The notes below the pieces were generated by a model. It searched no databases. It was not told where the DNA came from and saw nothing but the letters and a program-made list of their open reading frames with translations. From a virus: a stretch of DNA of 47,903 nt. This document shows positions 27,492 through 35,830 of this stretch, piece by piece (the first letter of the stretch is position 1; each line of letters opens with the position of its first letter). The translations under genes were made by a program, and so were the position numbers. The stretch covers positions 1 through 47,903 of IMG/VR virus record IMGVR_UViG_3300028590_000028. One strand, 5' to 3'.

Positions 27492-28009
27492 AACTCGAAA
27501 AAAGGAAATCCTATCAGCTACGGAACGGGGAAATCGCAGGTCCCATGATTTCGGGCATCGACCGGTTCACGGTTCGAGAAGGCCCGTGGTCCGGTACGTC
27601 ATGGGATTCGGACGGCCGTTACATTGACGGGGACCGCGACCATGATTGGGACTGTGTTTCGGAGATTGTTGAAATGAACGAAGTCCCTGAATCCCCGAAG
27701 GTCGCCCAAGGGGCCGCCAAGACTCCCCTTGCCCTAATCCCTCCGGTCGCCGCGGACGCCACCGCCAAGGTTCACCAGTTCGGGGCGGAGCGCTACGGCC
27801 CGTGGAATTGGAGGGAGAACAAGGTGCCGATGATGACCTACCTCCATGCGATGCGCAGGCACCTCGATGCCGTGCTCGACGGGCAGGACCTCGACCCGGA
27901 TTCCGGGCTGCCGCACGTCGCGCATGTCGCCGCCTCGTGCAACATCATCATGGACGCCGCGGCGTTCGGGACACTGGTCGATGATCGGCCGAAAGCGAGA
28001 CCGCTATGA
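27488..28009 (+). CDS. dATP/dGTP diphosphohydrolase-like protein with N-terminal beta module
   Basis: Residues 80-173 show the DUF5664 pattern: K-T-P-L-A-L-I-P-P, F-G-A-E-R-Y-G-x-W-N-W-R, Y-L-H-A-M-R-R-H-L-D-A and D-S-G-L-P-H-V-A-H-V-A-A. This all-helical family is described as dATP/dGTP diphosphohydrolase, related to MazG-type nucleotide pyrophosphatases. The first 65 residues are a separate beta module (S-W-D-S-D-G-R-Y-I-D-G-D) also found alone in other phage proteins, so the gene looks like a fusion. No PurZ was seen nearby. Confidence 0.8.
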   Translation: MKLEKRKSYQLRNGEIAGPMISGIDRFTVREGPWSGTSWDSDGRYIDGDRDHDWDCVSEIVEMNEVPESPKVAQGAAKTPLALIPPVAADATAKVHQFGAERYGPWNWRENKVPMMTYLHAMRRHLDAVLDGQDLDPDSGLPHVAHVAASCNIIMDAAAFGTLVDDRPKARPL

Positions 28010-28215
28010 AAGACATCCTGCAATTCATTTTCTCCGGCTTCTGGACGTTCATCGGGACGGTCATCTTGCTAGGGATGCTGATCGACCTCCCTCTGAGGCT
28101 ATGGAGTCGATGGCTCCGCAGCCGCAACATCAGGAATGCCGGGTGGCCTCCACCCCACCTCGACGCCGATGGAGATTTCAAGGAGAAAGAGGAACCGGAA
28201 TCCGAGAGCACTTGA
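28006..28215 (+). CDS. single-span membrane protein, 69 aa
   Basis: Residues 8-28 (F-I-F-S-G-F-W-T-F-I-G-T-V-I-L-L-G-M-L-I) form one transmembrane helix; the remainder is basic, then acidic. Coupled to the previous gene by an ATGA overlap. It ends the plus-strand chain; a terminator-like hairpin follows. Function unknown; lysis helper proteins have a similar layout. Confidence 0.62.
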   Translation: MKDILQFIFSGFWTFIGTVILLGMLIDLPLRLWSRWLRSRNIRNAGWPPPHLDADGDFKEKEEPESEST

Positions 28216-28290
28216 CCACATCACATAGGCTGCTAGAGTCCGGGCTTCTGAGACGGAATGCACCTGGCTCAAACCAGCTTCAGTAGATCT

Positions 28291-28360
28291 GCCCGTCCGG
28301 GCCTCGCCTTTCCGATTCGTCGGGTGCAGGGGGTGAACTTCGGACGGGCTTTCTGTTTTC
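28291..28360 (+). terminator. long-loop terminator before the HNH gene
   Basis: GCCCGTCCG (28291-28299) pairs with CGGACGGGC (28341-28349), then TTTCTGTTTTC. The loop is 41 nt. The arrangement (stem ending ACGGGC, then a U-rich tract, then an HNH gene within 20 bases) parallels the terminator at 3347-3422. Confidence 0.7.
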
Positions 28361-28363
28361 GGT

Positions 28364-29092
28364 ATGAAGGAAATCAAACGGAGGAAATGGGTCGACCACA
28401 CCGGGGAACGCTTCGGCAAGCTAACTATCATCCGAGACGCCGAACCCCACAACAACGGTATAAGACTCACCCGCCGTGTGGTCTGTAAATGCGACTGCGG
28501 TGAGGAACACGAGATCTACCTTCGCAGCCTGAAGCCCGGTCGAATCTACGGATGCAAATGCTTCCGGGCCGAAAAGCAATACACCCACAGGATGTCCCTA
28601 ACGAAGACCTACAGAGCTTGGTGGGGGATGATCTGCCGAGGGAATGGGTCCACCGCGAAAAAGTATTACTTCGATAGAGGCATTCGAGTATGCGACCGAT
28701 GGCTGAAGTTCGAGAATTTCTTCGAGGATATGGGCGAGCGTCCCGAAGGGCTTTCTTTGGATCGGATCGACTGGTCAAAGAACTACGAACCCGGCAACTG
28801 CCGATGGGCCACGAGCAAAGAACAGGCGCGTAATAAGCGAAGCAATCGACCTGTCACCATGCCTGACGGGTCCTTGAGGTTCATCCCTGATTTAGCCGAG
28901 AAATATGGAGTTCCCAAGAATACGATCTCATACAGGTTGAAGATCGGCATGGATATTATGGAAGCGCTTACAATCCCGGTATTCCAAGGTCCCAGGCTCA
29001 AGGATCGGAAAGCATCCAGCACCCCTGAGCGTAAGGCGGACGATTGCTGCCCTCCGCTTTCTTCAGAGTGTCGAGATCCAGAACTGCCTTGA
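28364..29092 (+). CDS. HNH endonuclease (large phage type)
   Basis: 242 residues. G-E-R-F-G-K-L-T-I-I, C-D-C-G, Y-G-C-K-C, T-Y-R-A-W-W-G-M-I-C-R-G-N, R-G-I-R-V-C-D-R-W, D-M-G-E-R-P, L-D-R-I-D, N-C-R-W-A-T-S-K-E-Q-A-R-N follow the same order as the nuclease at 21778. The C-terminal HTH-like part ends about residue 212; the last 30 residues are low complexity and overlap the 3' end of the convergent gene at 28998 by 95 bases, suggesting the original stop was lost or the insertion truncated a boundary. Confidence 0.88.
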   Translation: MKEIKRRKWVDHTGERFGKLTIIRDAEPHNNGIRLTRRVVCKCDCGEEHEIYLRSLKPGRIYGCKCFRAEKQYTHRMSLTKTYRAWWGMICRGNGSTAKKYYFDRGIRVCDRWLKFENFFEDMGERPEGLSLDRIDWSKNYEPGNCRWATSKEQARNKRSNRPVTMPDGSLRFIPDLAEKYGVPKNTISYRLKIGMDIMEALTIPVFQGPRLKDRKASSTPERKADDCCPPLSSECRDPELP

Positions 29093-29594
29093 CCGAGGTC
29101 GCGCAGCCGCAAGCCCGGCAGGCATTCAGTCCGCCCTCCTCGATCGGGATCACCTTGGAGATCGCCTTGAGGACCGCATTGCAGCCACGGCAGCCCGTCC
29201 CCAGGGTGGTGTGCATTGGGCAAGCCTGGCAGATCGCTAACCGGCGCTCCCGTTCAACGGTGTCCACGAACTTCCGGTCTTTGACTGCCTGAAGCACGGT
29301 GCGGAGGAACCGGTTGACCGTGGCCATCGTGAGAAGGGGATTCTCAGAAGCCGCCTTCACCGCCCCGCCGCACCACGGCTCCCCGTGGCCCGACTGCCGG
29401 CAGATCGCGTCGTCGAGCACATCGGAGTCCGGCATCGGGAGACCATTGGCGTTGAGGTGCGCGGCGATCCGTTGCTTCAGCGACTTCGCGTAGGGGGCCT
29501 TCAGTTCGATCCCGGTCTCCGGGACGACGTATTTCCATCCGCCCGGGGGGCTTTCGAAGTCCTGGATGATGGCGAGTTTCTTCGGTTCACTCAT
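28998..29594 (-). CDS. hypothetical phage protein with Cys-rich region, 198 aa
   Basis: N-terminal 60 residues are mixed, the middle has I-C-R-Q-S-G-H-G-E-P-W-C-G-G, and residues 135-165 hold C-Q-A-C, C-R-G-C and C-R-A-C-G-C, two probable zinc sites. This Cys-pair layout (Q-A-C-P then G-C-x-G-C) resembles a phage family of unknown function. Last gene of the virion operon; its start overlaps the stop of the large protein gene (ATGA). Confidence 0.62.
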   Translation of the reverse strand: MSEPKKLAIIQDFESPPGGWKYVVPETGIELKAPYAKSLKQRIAAHLNANGLPMPDSDVLDDAICRQSGHGEPWCGGAVKAASENPLLTMATVNRFLRTVLQAVKDRKFVDTVERERRLAICQACPMHTTLGTGCRGCNAVLKAISKVIPIEEGGLNACRACGCATSVKAVLDLDTLKKAEGSNRPPYAQGCWMLSDP

Positions 29595-32500
29595 TGGTTA
29601 AGTCTTTCCCCGCGTTCCTGACGCTCGATTTCCTTTTCATTCCTGAGTGCGGCCCACTTGGCTTTCTCTTCCTCAAAGCTGCCAACGGTAACCCCGCCGC
29701 CCGCCATCATGAGAATGGCCGCCAGGGTTCCACCTACAGGGCCGCCTTCTTCATAGACCTGATACATGTCGTTCAGGATGATCATCGACGTGACCTCATC
29801 CAGAGCGGTAACGATCGTCCGGGGCTTCCCGCCATAATATTCACCCTTCCACGTATCCCACAGGAAGCCGACGGTGAGCGCCCGCTTGGTCCCAAGGAAC
29901 CGCAGCATGTCATTCGCCTTTTCTTGCGGCGTGTACACCTTGATTTCACCCGCCTCCCTGTCCTGAACCCCGCCCCTGACCGATCGGTAGAAAGCTCCGG
30001 CAAACTGCTGGAGACCGGAGCCAACATCCACCATCAGGTTCTTGGAAATTCGGACCTTCCCGAAGTCCTTGCTCCACGGATTGAGAACGACCCCAGTATC
30101 CTCCGGGTCATCGTCATCCGCCTTACCGAAGGCAAGGGCGAGCAGCGCATAGATGGCCGCACGTCCGGTAACCGATTTGCCATAGAATCCGGCGATCTGC
30201 TTCCGGGCGTCCGCGGACATCGGGCCAGACCACAGTGGGTAAACCGAGAGCGCTTGGACACGGGAGAGGTAGAACCTCATTGCGAGGGTCATCGTCTGGA
30301 GCGCCGGCATGAAAGACTCAAGCGACCTCACGGCACCTCGACCGGTTCCGATCATTACGGCCTTGGCCAGCGCCTTGCCATCATCCATCGAGACTGTCTC
30401 ATCCGGCATGGAAGCGATCATGGCATCCATCAGCGTTGCCCGTGCATGATTGGTCATCGCCCGCTGGGCTCGATCGAGGGCTTGCAGCAACGGCTTCTGG
30501 GCCACGCTGACCCCGAGGAGGCCTGCGATCTTGGCACCAGAGAGGCCGACGGCCGCAGCAAGGACCGGGTTCGAAGCGATCCATGCAATCTTGGCACCCG
30601 CGAGAGTTGGCCAAATCCACCATGGGATCTTGTCGAGAAGGTTGGCCGCCGGGATGTCCTCCGTGGAAATCCGTGCGGAGTCGAAGGGTGAAGCAAACTT
30701 CAGGCCGTAGGCCTGATCGTAAGCTGCGTTCGGGCGGTGCATGATCTCGTCGAACAAGGCCGCCTCATACTCCGCACTTCCGAAGGCCCGGGCACCTTGT
30801 TTGAGCATGCTGAGGAAAGCCGATTCATTGGCCCGGGCTTCTGCGCCCCGGGCACCGGGAAGCAGCTTCTTCATGTCCTCCGTGATGGACGCCATGGTTG
30901 CGCCACCAAGGTTACGGAACAGAACCCCGAAGTCGCCCCCAAGAGTGGTGACCTTCAGAAGGTTGCCCCCGCTGCGGATATTGTAAGCGAGCTTCTTCGA
31001 GAAGTTGGCGTTCGTGATCGCGTGCTCGATGAGCATCTCGTTGTAGGCAGCCTTGAGCTTCTCCAACTCAAAGCGGGCCTTCACGAGTTCCGAGTTCTTC
31101 AATGGCGTTGGCTTGGCCTTCGGGGAGAAGTCCTTTTCGCGCATCCGTCGTTCCAGTTCGACCTTGCGGTTTTTGATGGACGCAAGCTGGCGGGCGAGAC
31201 GTGCGGCGTCCGTGGCACCGGATTCCCGTGCCATCTCCTTCCTGGCGTCCTGAATGCCCTTCAGCCGGGCATTTAGATCCGAGATGTTAGGAGACCATGC
31301 TGAAGAGAACGTGGTCCGGGGCCTCGAAGTGAGTCCGGCGGCCTTGAGTTCCTCTGCCGTCTTAATCCGTCGTTCCAAGGATTTCTCCGCAATCTTGATG
31401 CGGTCTTCTTCGGACAGCTTCTTATCGCCGAAGGCTTCCTCGTAGTCCTTCCGGAGTTGATCGAGTTGTTCCTTCAGCGTTTCGGCTTCCTCATCGTATT
31501 CGACCGGAACCGGGGAGTTCTCGGCTCGACGTTTGCCGCTGTCCAAGGCGCGTTGAAGCTCCTCGATCTCATTTTGCATCCGCCGCTTGATCGCCCCGAG
31601 AGTCGATTTGATCTGGCGTGCAGGGTCGGTAACTCGGATCCCGCTTTCCTTGAGAAGTTTCCGGAACTCTTTCTCCAGTTCACGGATTTCTACGTCCTGT
31701 TCGCCTCGCTGCGAGCCCGTCTTCTTCGGAGGCTTCCCGGACTTCACGTCGAGAATCTTCAGCGCGATGCGCTCCAAGCTACGGATGCGGTTAAGCTCCT
31801 TCGGAACCTCCTTGTCCGAAGGCAAGGTGACCTTACCATAGCCGGTGAAATCGGTAGCCACTTGCTCACGGGTGAGCCCCGGAAAGAGGGGAGCAAGGTC
31901 GTCGAATACAGCGTTCAGCACCTTGTTGCCACGAAGGCCTGCCACCACATGGGCGCGGGCCAGAGCCCAGATGTCTTCCCGCGAAGGGGTGTCTCCTTCC
32001 GGAGTAATGCCGTCGAGGACTTCCTGCCTCGATGGGTTGCGGGTGGCGGTTCCGCTCTCCAACGATTCCGATGCTTCCAGGTAGATTTCGTTGGCCTTGT
32101 TGAAAACGTGTCCCGCCAATGGTTCCGCGAAATCTCCGAAAGTGTCGATCAGCCGGGACGTAAAATCCGGAAGGCTGAGTTCCCGGTCCACCAACCACTC
32201 GGATGCCACGGTGGCGAGGTCTTCAACGTCTTGGGAGTCTTCAGGGGAAAGCTCCTCCTGAGCCAGGAACTTGAACTTCCCCTTTTCAGCCAGCCGGGCT
32301 TTCGCTTCGTCGATCTTCGGCTGGAGCTTCTCCTTGATCCTGGCCCGCGACTTCGGATCGCGGCCTTTGGCGCGAAGCTTCTTTTGAGCGTCCTCGACTT
32401 CCTTGGTGAGACGGTCGATCATCCCCCCAAGTTCCTTGTTCTCGGCTTCCAAAGAGTCCGCACGCTCCTGCGCCTTCTGGAGCTTCAGAGCCAGATCAAT

Positions 32501-35500
32501 GGCCTGCTGCCGTTCCTTCTCCGTGAGCTTCTGGGGCTTTTCCGAGTGCTTGTTCTTGGCGGCGAGAGCACGGTTGAGGACCGTTGCCAGAGAGTAGTCC
32601 TGATGCACCAGCATCTTCCGTGCTTGCAAGGACAGACCGGAAGCCGAACCTGCGGCGTCAGCGTAGACCAGGAGGTTATCGAAATCCTCCTGCGCGGACA
32701 CCATGGCCGCCTGCGCGTTCTTTCGGTCGCCTTCCGTTAGGGTTTGAGGAAGGGCGTTCAGGGTCGAGTAAGCGGCATCGACCACCTGTTGACGACGGAT
32801 CTTCTCGTGGAGGAGGAGCGCGTGCTCGTCTGGTGTGAGTGCGCGGGGCGCATTTTGAAGAAGGGAGTTCAGCAAGTCACCGCCTGCCGTACCTGGCTTC
32901 CCGGCGGCCCGGTGCGCTTGTTCGGCTGCCAGCGCCCGGTCCCACGACACCTGATTGGTTGTGGCCGGAGCAACGCCACGAGGAGGGAGACCGTATCGAG
33001 CACGATCGGCGTCCGTGATGGCGTGCTTCAGTCCCGTCGGAGCTTCAGGATCGTATGGAGCGTCGAAATCCGGGGCTGAAGACTCCGGTTCCAGAGGAGT
33101 CGGGGTCTCCGGGGGCGGTGACTCTTCGGCATCCGCGAGCACGGGTTCCTCGGTGGCAGCAGGGATTTCAGCCGGTGCCTCTTTGGCCACGGTGTCCGAT
33201 GCTGGCGCGTTTTCGATGACTTCTGGGATGACCTTACTACTAGTAAGGCCATCTGCCGTTGCCGGAATTCCGGCATCGAGGTTCCGTGTCACCAGTCGGT
33301 CGAAGACCGCCCGCATCTCAGGTGTCACGCGGACGTTGACCGGCGACCCGGCGAGCGACTCGTAGATGCCCTTGAGCCAGTTCTCGATCTTGGCGAAGAC
33401 CTTTGCGAGCCGGGAGTCCGGTGCCTTGCCGTCGCGGAGGTAGCGCTCGAACCCGCGGGCGAACTTCTCCTCGGCGTTCTTGGTCCACACACCATCCTCG
33501 GCACCCGCCCAGCGTTCGGCCACCTCGATGTCCTCCACCGTCATCCCGGCAGGAGGTGCCGTCTTGTCGAACAGCGTCCGGCGGGCAACGTGCGAGAGTT
33601 CGTGGAGTCCGGTCGAAACGTCCGGGTTGGTCAGGCCGCGCAGCAGCATGTCACCATTCTCAAGGACCTCGAAGGAACCTTTGATACCTTGCGGTACAGA
33701 AGCTTCGCCCTCCATGGAGAGGCCTTGGCCCGGCGTCCCGCCACGGGTCAGCCGGATGCGGGACGTATCGAGGCCCATCGACTGCACCAGGGCGTCCGTG
33801 ACGTCAGCCTGCTCGTCGGTCAGGTCGAAGGTGTCCTTGAGCCGGTCGCGGGAATAAAGGGTGGGATCGGAGTCCGGCGAAGGGGTGATCGGTTCAACGC
33901 CTTCTGAGGCCGGAATTTCGGCTCCAGTAGTAGGCCCCGGGGTGATCTGTCCGGCCACTTCCGGCGGAACTCCCCTATTGCTTCCCAGATCACTTTCCGT
34001 TCCTGCTGCCGGTGCCGCCGTTTGGACTTCCGGAAGCACGCCATCTTGCGTTGTAGGCGTCCCAAGGATCGCACTGCCCGGATCAATGCCAACAGGAGCT
34101 TGAGATCCTTCTTCATCGGTAACAATTTCTACGGGTTCAAAGGCCTCCGTAACCGTTTCAGCGGGAGTCTCGGCCAACGCGGCGGCCGTCCTCGGCGCGT
34201 GCTGGACGATGTTCATCGCGACGTCCACGCCGCCACCGATGGCCGCGCCGACCTTGAAGGCCTGTGTCGCTTGCTCCCATGCGTCCGCGAGCGAGGTGTC
34301 CGGGTCCGCCTGAAGAAACGCCCCGAGAAGCTGGTCAATGCCTTCCTCGGCACCTTCACCAATGGTGGAGGCGGCAACGGTGCCCGCGAACTTGCGGAGT
34401 TCGGGAGACTTGGCGACCTCCCGGATGCCGCGGTCCCGGGCCATCTGGAGCAGTGCTCTCACAGTGACGTCGTCTGCCGCTTGGCCGGCGGCGAAGCGCT
34501 CCACGCCGCCCCCGGCTCCGGTGCCGAACATCGAGGTGATGATGGCCGTCGAAAGCCCTGCTTTCACGGCCTTCTCGCGGGCCTCTTCCTCGGTCGCCCC
34601 GTTGGCCCGTTCTTCAGCGAAGGTGAGACCGGCCGACTGCGTGCCTGCGGTTGCAAAGGTTCCGAGGGCCGCAGCCGTCTTCCCGAACGCCGCGAAGCCG
34701 CGACCGGTGAGAATCTGGGCACCGATCGGCAGCAATTCCTCGACCGCGGCACCGGCAAGTCCGGTGTCCGGGAGGCCTTGGTTGATGGTTGCCGCGGTGG
34801 CCGATGACTCGGCTGCCGCATCTCCGGCGGAAGTGATTCCCATGGCCCCGAGGGTGCCGAGCGTCTGGGTGGCCAGCTTGTTGCCCGAAAGCACCACCTT
34901 GCCCGCGATCCCTTCGAGGAAGCCGGGGTCGACGGTCTTCTCGTAGTCGAGAACGAACTGCGGGCTGCCGACGTCCGTGCGTCCGGTTTTCGCGGCCCAC
35001 TCGGAAGGGGGCACCACGCGGTCGGCGAACAACTGGGCCACCCCGAGCACCCCTGCCCGTTGCCCGGTGTTCGACGCTTCCGCCGCGGCCTCGTAGGCTG
35101 CGGTCTTCTGGGCGGCGATCTCCGTGGCAAGCTGGGGAATCTGGCTCAGGGCCGCCGCCTTGATCTCAGGCGTGGTGTCGGTCGCCTCGATGGCCGCCTT
35201 CGCGGTGTCCGGGTTGAGCCACACCGGGCTGCCGGGGTTCGGAAGCAGTTCACCATCGGAGAGAGTCCGGACGGTCTCATCCTTGGCCCAGGTGCGGTTC
35301 TGGTTGCCGAGGTCCGACCACACGGCGGCCACCTCGTCGTCCGAGAGGTTGTTGGCCTGCTGGAAGTCGTGGAAGATCTTCTGGGTCGCCTTCTTGTCGA
35401 TGACCCCGTTATCCGGGACGTCATCCATCCGGGACCCCAGCTTCTGTCGAAGGGCGGTTGCGCCTTGGCTGATTGCTCCGGTGAATTCGTCAAGGAAATC

Positions 35501-35800
35501 TCCCTTCACCTGCGCCTCCATCAGCGGGAGATCCCAATCGCCGTCTTCCTTGCGCCGGATGCCCTTGTCCGAAGCCCCTTGCAGCGCGGCCGTCGCGGAA
35601 CCGAACAGCCCAGCGTCCTGCAACCGCTTGGTCAGGTCGGCACGGGCATCGGGACGGGCGGCTTTCGGAGTCTGTGGAACTTCCGTTCCACGGGGAACAT
35701 CTTGTTCCACGGGGTCCTCGACCAAGGTGGCAGAGGCGGGATCGAACCCGGTATCCGGCTCGTCTTCAAGCAGGGTCGCGGTCGTCGGGTCGAATGCCAT
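29591..35800 (-). CDS. 2069-residue polyvalent ejection protein with zincin-type metalloprotease motif
   Basis: The largest gene in the window. It opens M-A-F-D-P-T-T-A-T-L-L with a second F-D-P-A-S-A-T-L-V-E-D-P copy. Residues 1-450 are helical/Ala-Gly rich. H-E-L-S-H (733-737), with E-x-F-A-R-G-F about 40 residues on, matches zincin metalloproteases embedded in phage polyvalent proteins. Residues 1000-1600 are long charged coiled coil. The C-terminal third has hydrophobic segments (I-P-W-W-I-W-P-T-L-A-G and V-L-A-A-A-V-G-L), as in large ejected internal proteins of short-tailed phages. Likely injected with DNA, and may cleave host or virion proteins. Role is inferred from family resemblance. 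Confidence 0.8.
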   Translation of the reverse strand: MAFDPTTATLLEDEPDTGFDPASATLVEDPVEQDVPRGTEVPQTPKAARPDARADLTKRLQDAGLFGSATAALQGASDKGIRRKEDGDWDLPLMEAQVKGDFLDEFTGAISQGATALRQKLGSRMDDVPDNGVIDKKATQKIFHDFQQANNLSDDEVAAVWSDLGNQNRTWAKDETVRTLSDGELLPNPGSPVWLNPDTAKAAIEATDTTPEIKAAALSQIPQLATEIAAQKTAAYEAAAEASNTGQRAGVLGVAQLFADRVVPPSEWAAKTGRTDVGSPQFVLDYEKTVDPGFLEGIAGKVVLSGNKLATQTLGTLGAMGITSAGDAAAESSATAATINQGLPDTGLAGAAVEELLPIGAQILTGRGFAAFGKTAAALGTFATAGTQSAGLTFAEERANGATEEEAREKAVKAGLSTAIITSMFGTGAGGGVERFAAGQAADDVTVRALLQMARDRGIREVAKSPELRKFAGTVAASTIGEGAEEGIDQLLGAFLQADPDTSLADAWEQATQAFKVGAAIGGGVDVAMNIVQHAPRTAAALAETPAETVTEAFEPVEIVTDEEGSQAPVGIDPGSAILGTPTTQDGVLPEVQTAAPAAGTESDLGSNRGVPPEVAGQITPGPTTGAEIPASEGVEPITPSPDSDPTLYSRDRLKDTFDLTDEQADVTDALVQSMGLDTSRIRLTRGGTPGQGLSMEGEASVPQGIKGSFEVLENGDMLLRGLTNPDVSTGLHELSHVARRTLFDKTAPPAGMTVEDIEVAERWAGAEDGVWTKNAEEKFARGFERYLRDGKAPDSRLAKVFAKIENWLKGIYESLAGSPVNVRVTPEMRAVFDRLVTRNLDAGIPATADGLTSSKVIPEVIENAPASDTVAKEAPAEIPAATEEPVLADAEESPPPETPTPLEPESSAPDFDAPYDPEAPTGLKHAITDADRARYGLPPRGVAPATTNQVSWDRALAAEQAHRAAGKPGTAGGDLLNSLLQNAPRALTPDEHALLLHEKIRRQQVVDAAYSTLNALPQTLTEGDRKNAQAAMVSAQEDFDNLLVYADAAGSASGLSLQARKMLVHQDYSLATVLNRALAAKNKHSEKPQKLTEKERQQAIDLALKLQKAQERADSLEAENKELGGMIDRLTKEVEDAQKKLRAKGRDPKSRARIKEKLQPKIDEAKARLAEKGKFKFLAQEELSPEDSQDVEDLATVASEWLVDRELSLPDFTSRLIDTFGDFAEPLAGHVFNKANEIYLEASESLESGTATRNPSRQEVLDGITPEGDTPSREDIWALARAHVVAGLRGNKVLNAVFDDLAPLFPGLTREQVATDFTGYGKVTLPSDKEVPKELNRIRSLERIALKILDVKSGKPPKKTGSQRGEQDVEIRELEKEFRKLLKESGIRVTDPARQIKSTLGAIKRRMQNEIEELQRALDSGKRRAENSPVPVEYDEEAETLKEQLDQLRKDYEEAFGDKKLSEEDRIKIAEKSLERRIKTAEELKAAGLTSRPRTTFSSAWSPNISDLNARLKGIQDARKEMARESGATDAARLARQLASIKNRKVELERRMREKDFSPKAKPTPLKNSELVKARFELEKLKAAYNEMLIEHAITNANFSKKLAYNIRSGGNLLKVTTLGGDFGVLFRNLGGATMASITEDMKKLLPGARGAEARANESAFLSMLKQGARAFGSAEYEAALFDEIMHRPNAAYDQAYGLKFASPFDSARISTEDIPAANLLDKIPWWIWPTLAGAKIAWIASNPVLAAAVGLSGAKIAGLLGVSVAQKPLLQALDRAQRAMTNHARATLMDAMIASMPDETVSMDDGKALAKAVMIGTGRGAVRSLESFMPALQTMTLAMRFYLSRVQALSVYPLWSGPMSADARKQIAGFYGKSVTGRAAIYALLALAFGKADDDDPEDTGVVLNPWSKDFGKVRISKNLMVDVGSGLQQFAGAFYRSVRGGVQDREAGEIKVYTPQEKANDMLRFLGTKRALTVGFLWDTWKGEYYGGKPRTIVTALDEVTSMIILNDMYQVYEEGGPVGGTLAAILMMAGGGVTVGSFEEEKAKWAALRNEKEIERQERGERLNQ

Positions 35801-35830
35801 GGGGGTTTGTATCGGCAGAATGCCCGGCTA

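Noticed and set aside
19338-28009. Z-genome (2-aminoadenine) modification pathway
   Set aside because: A family A polymerase and a DUF5664-type diphosphohydrolase are present, but PurZ and DatZ are not in the window, so the claim is not supported.
35729-35760. tRNA-like T-arm (GGGTTCGATCCC on the minus strand) near the 5' end of the large ejection-protein gene
   Set aside because: Only two of the five T-stem pairs form, no D-arm, anticodon arm or acceptor stem is present, and the stretch encodes D-T-G-F-D-P-A in frame.
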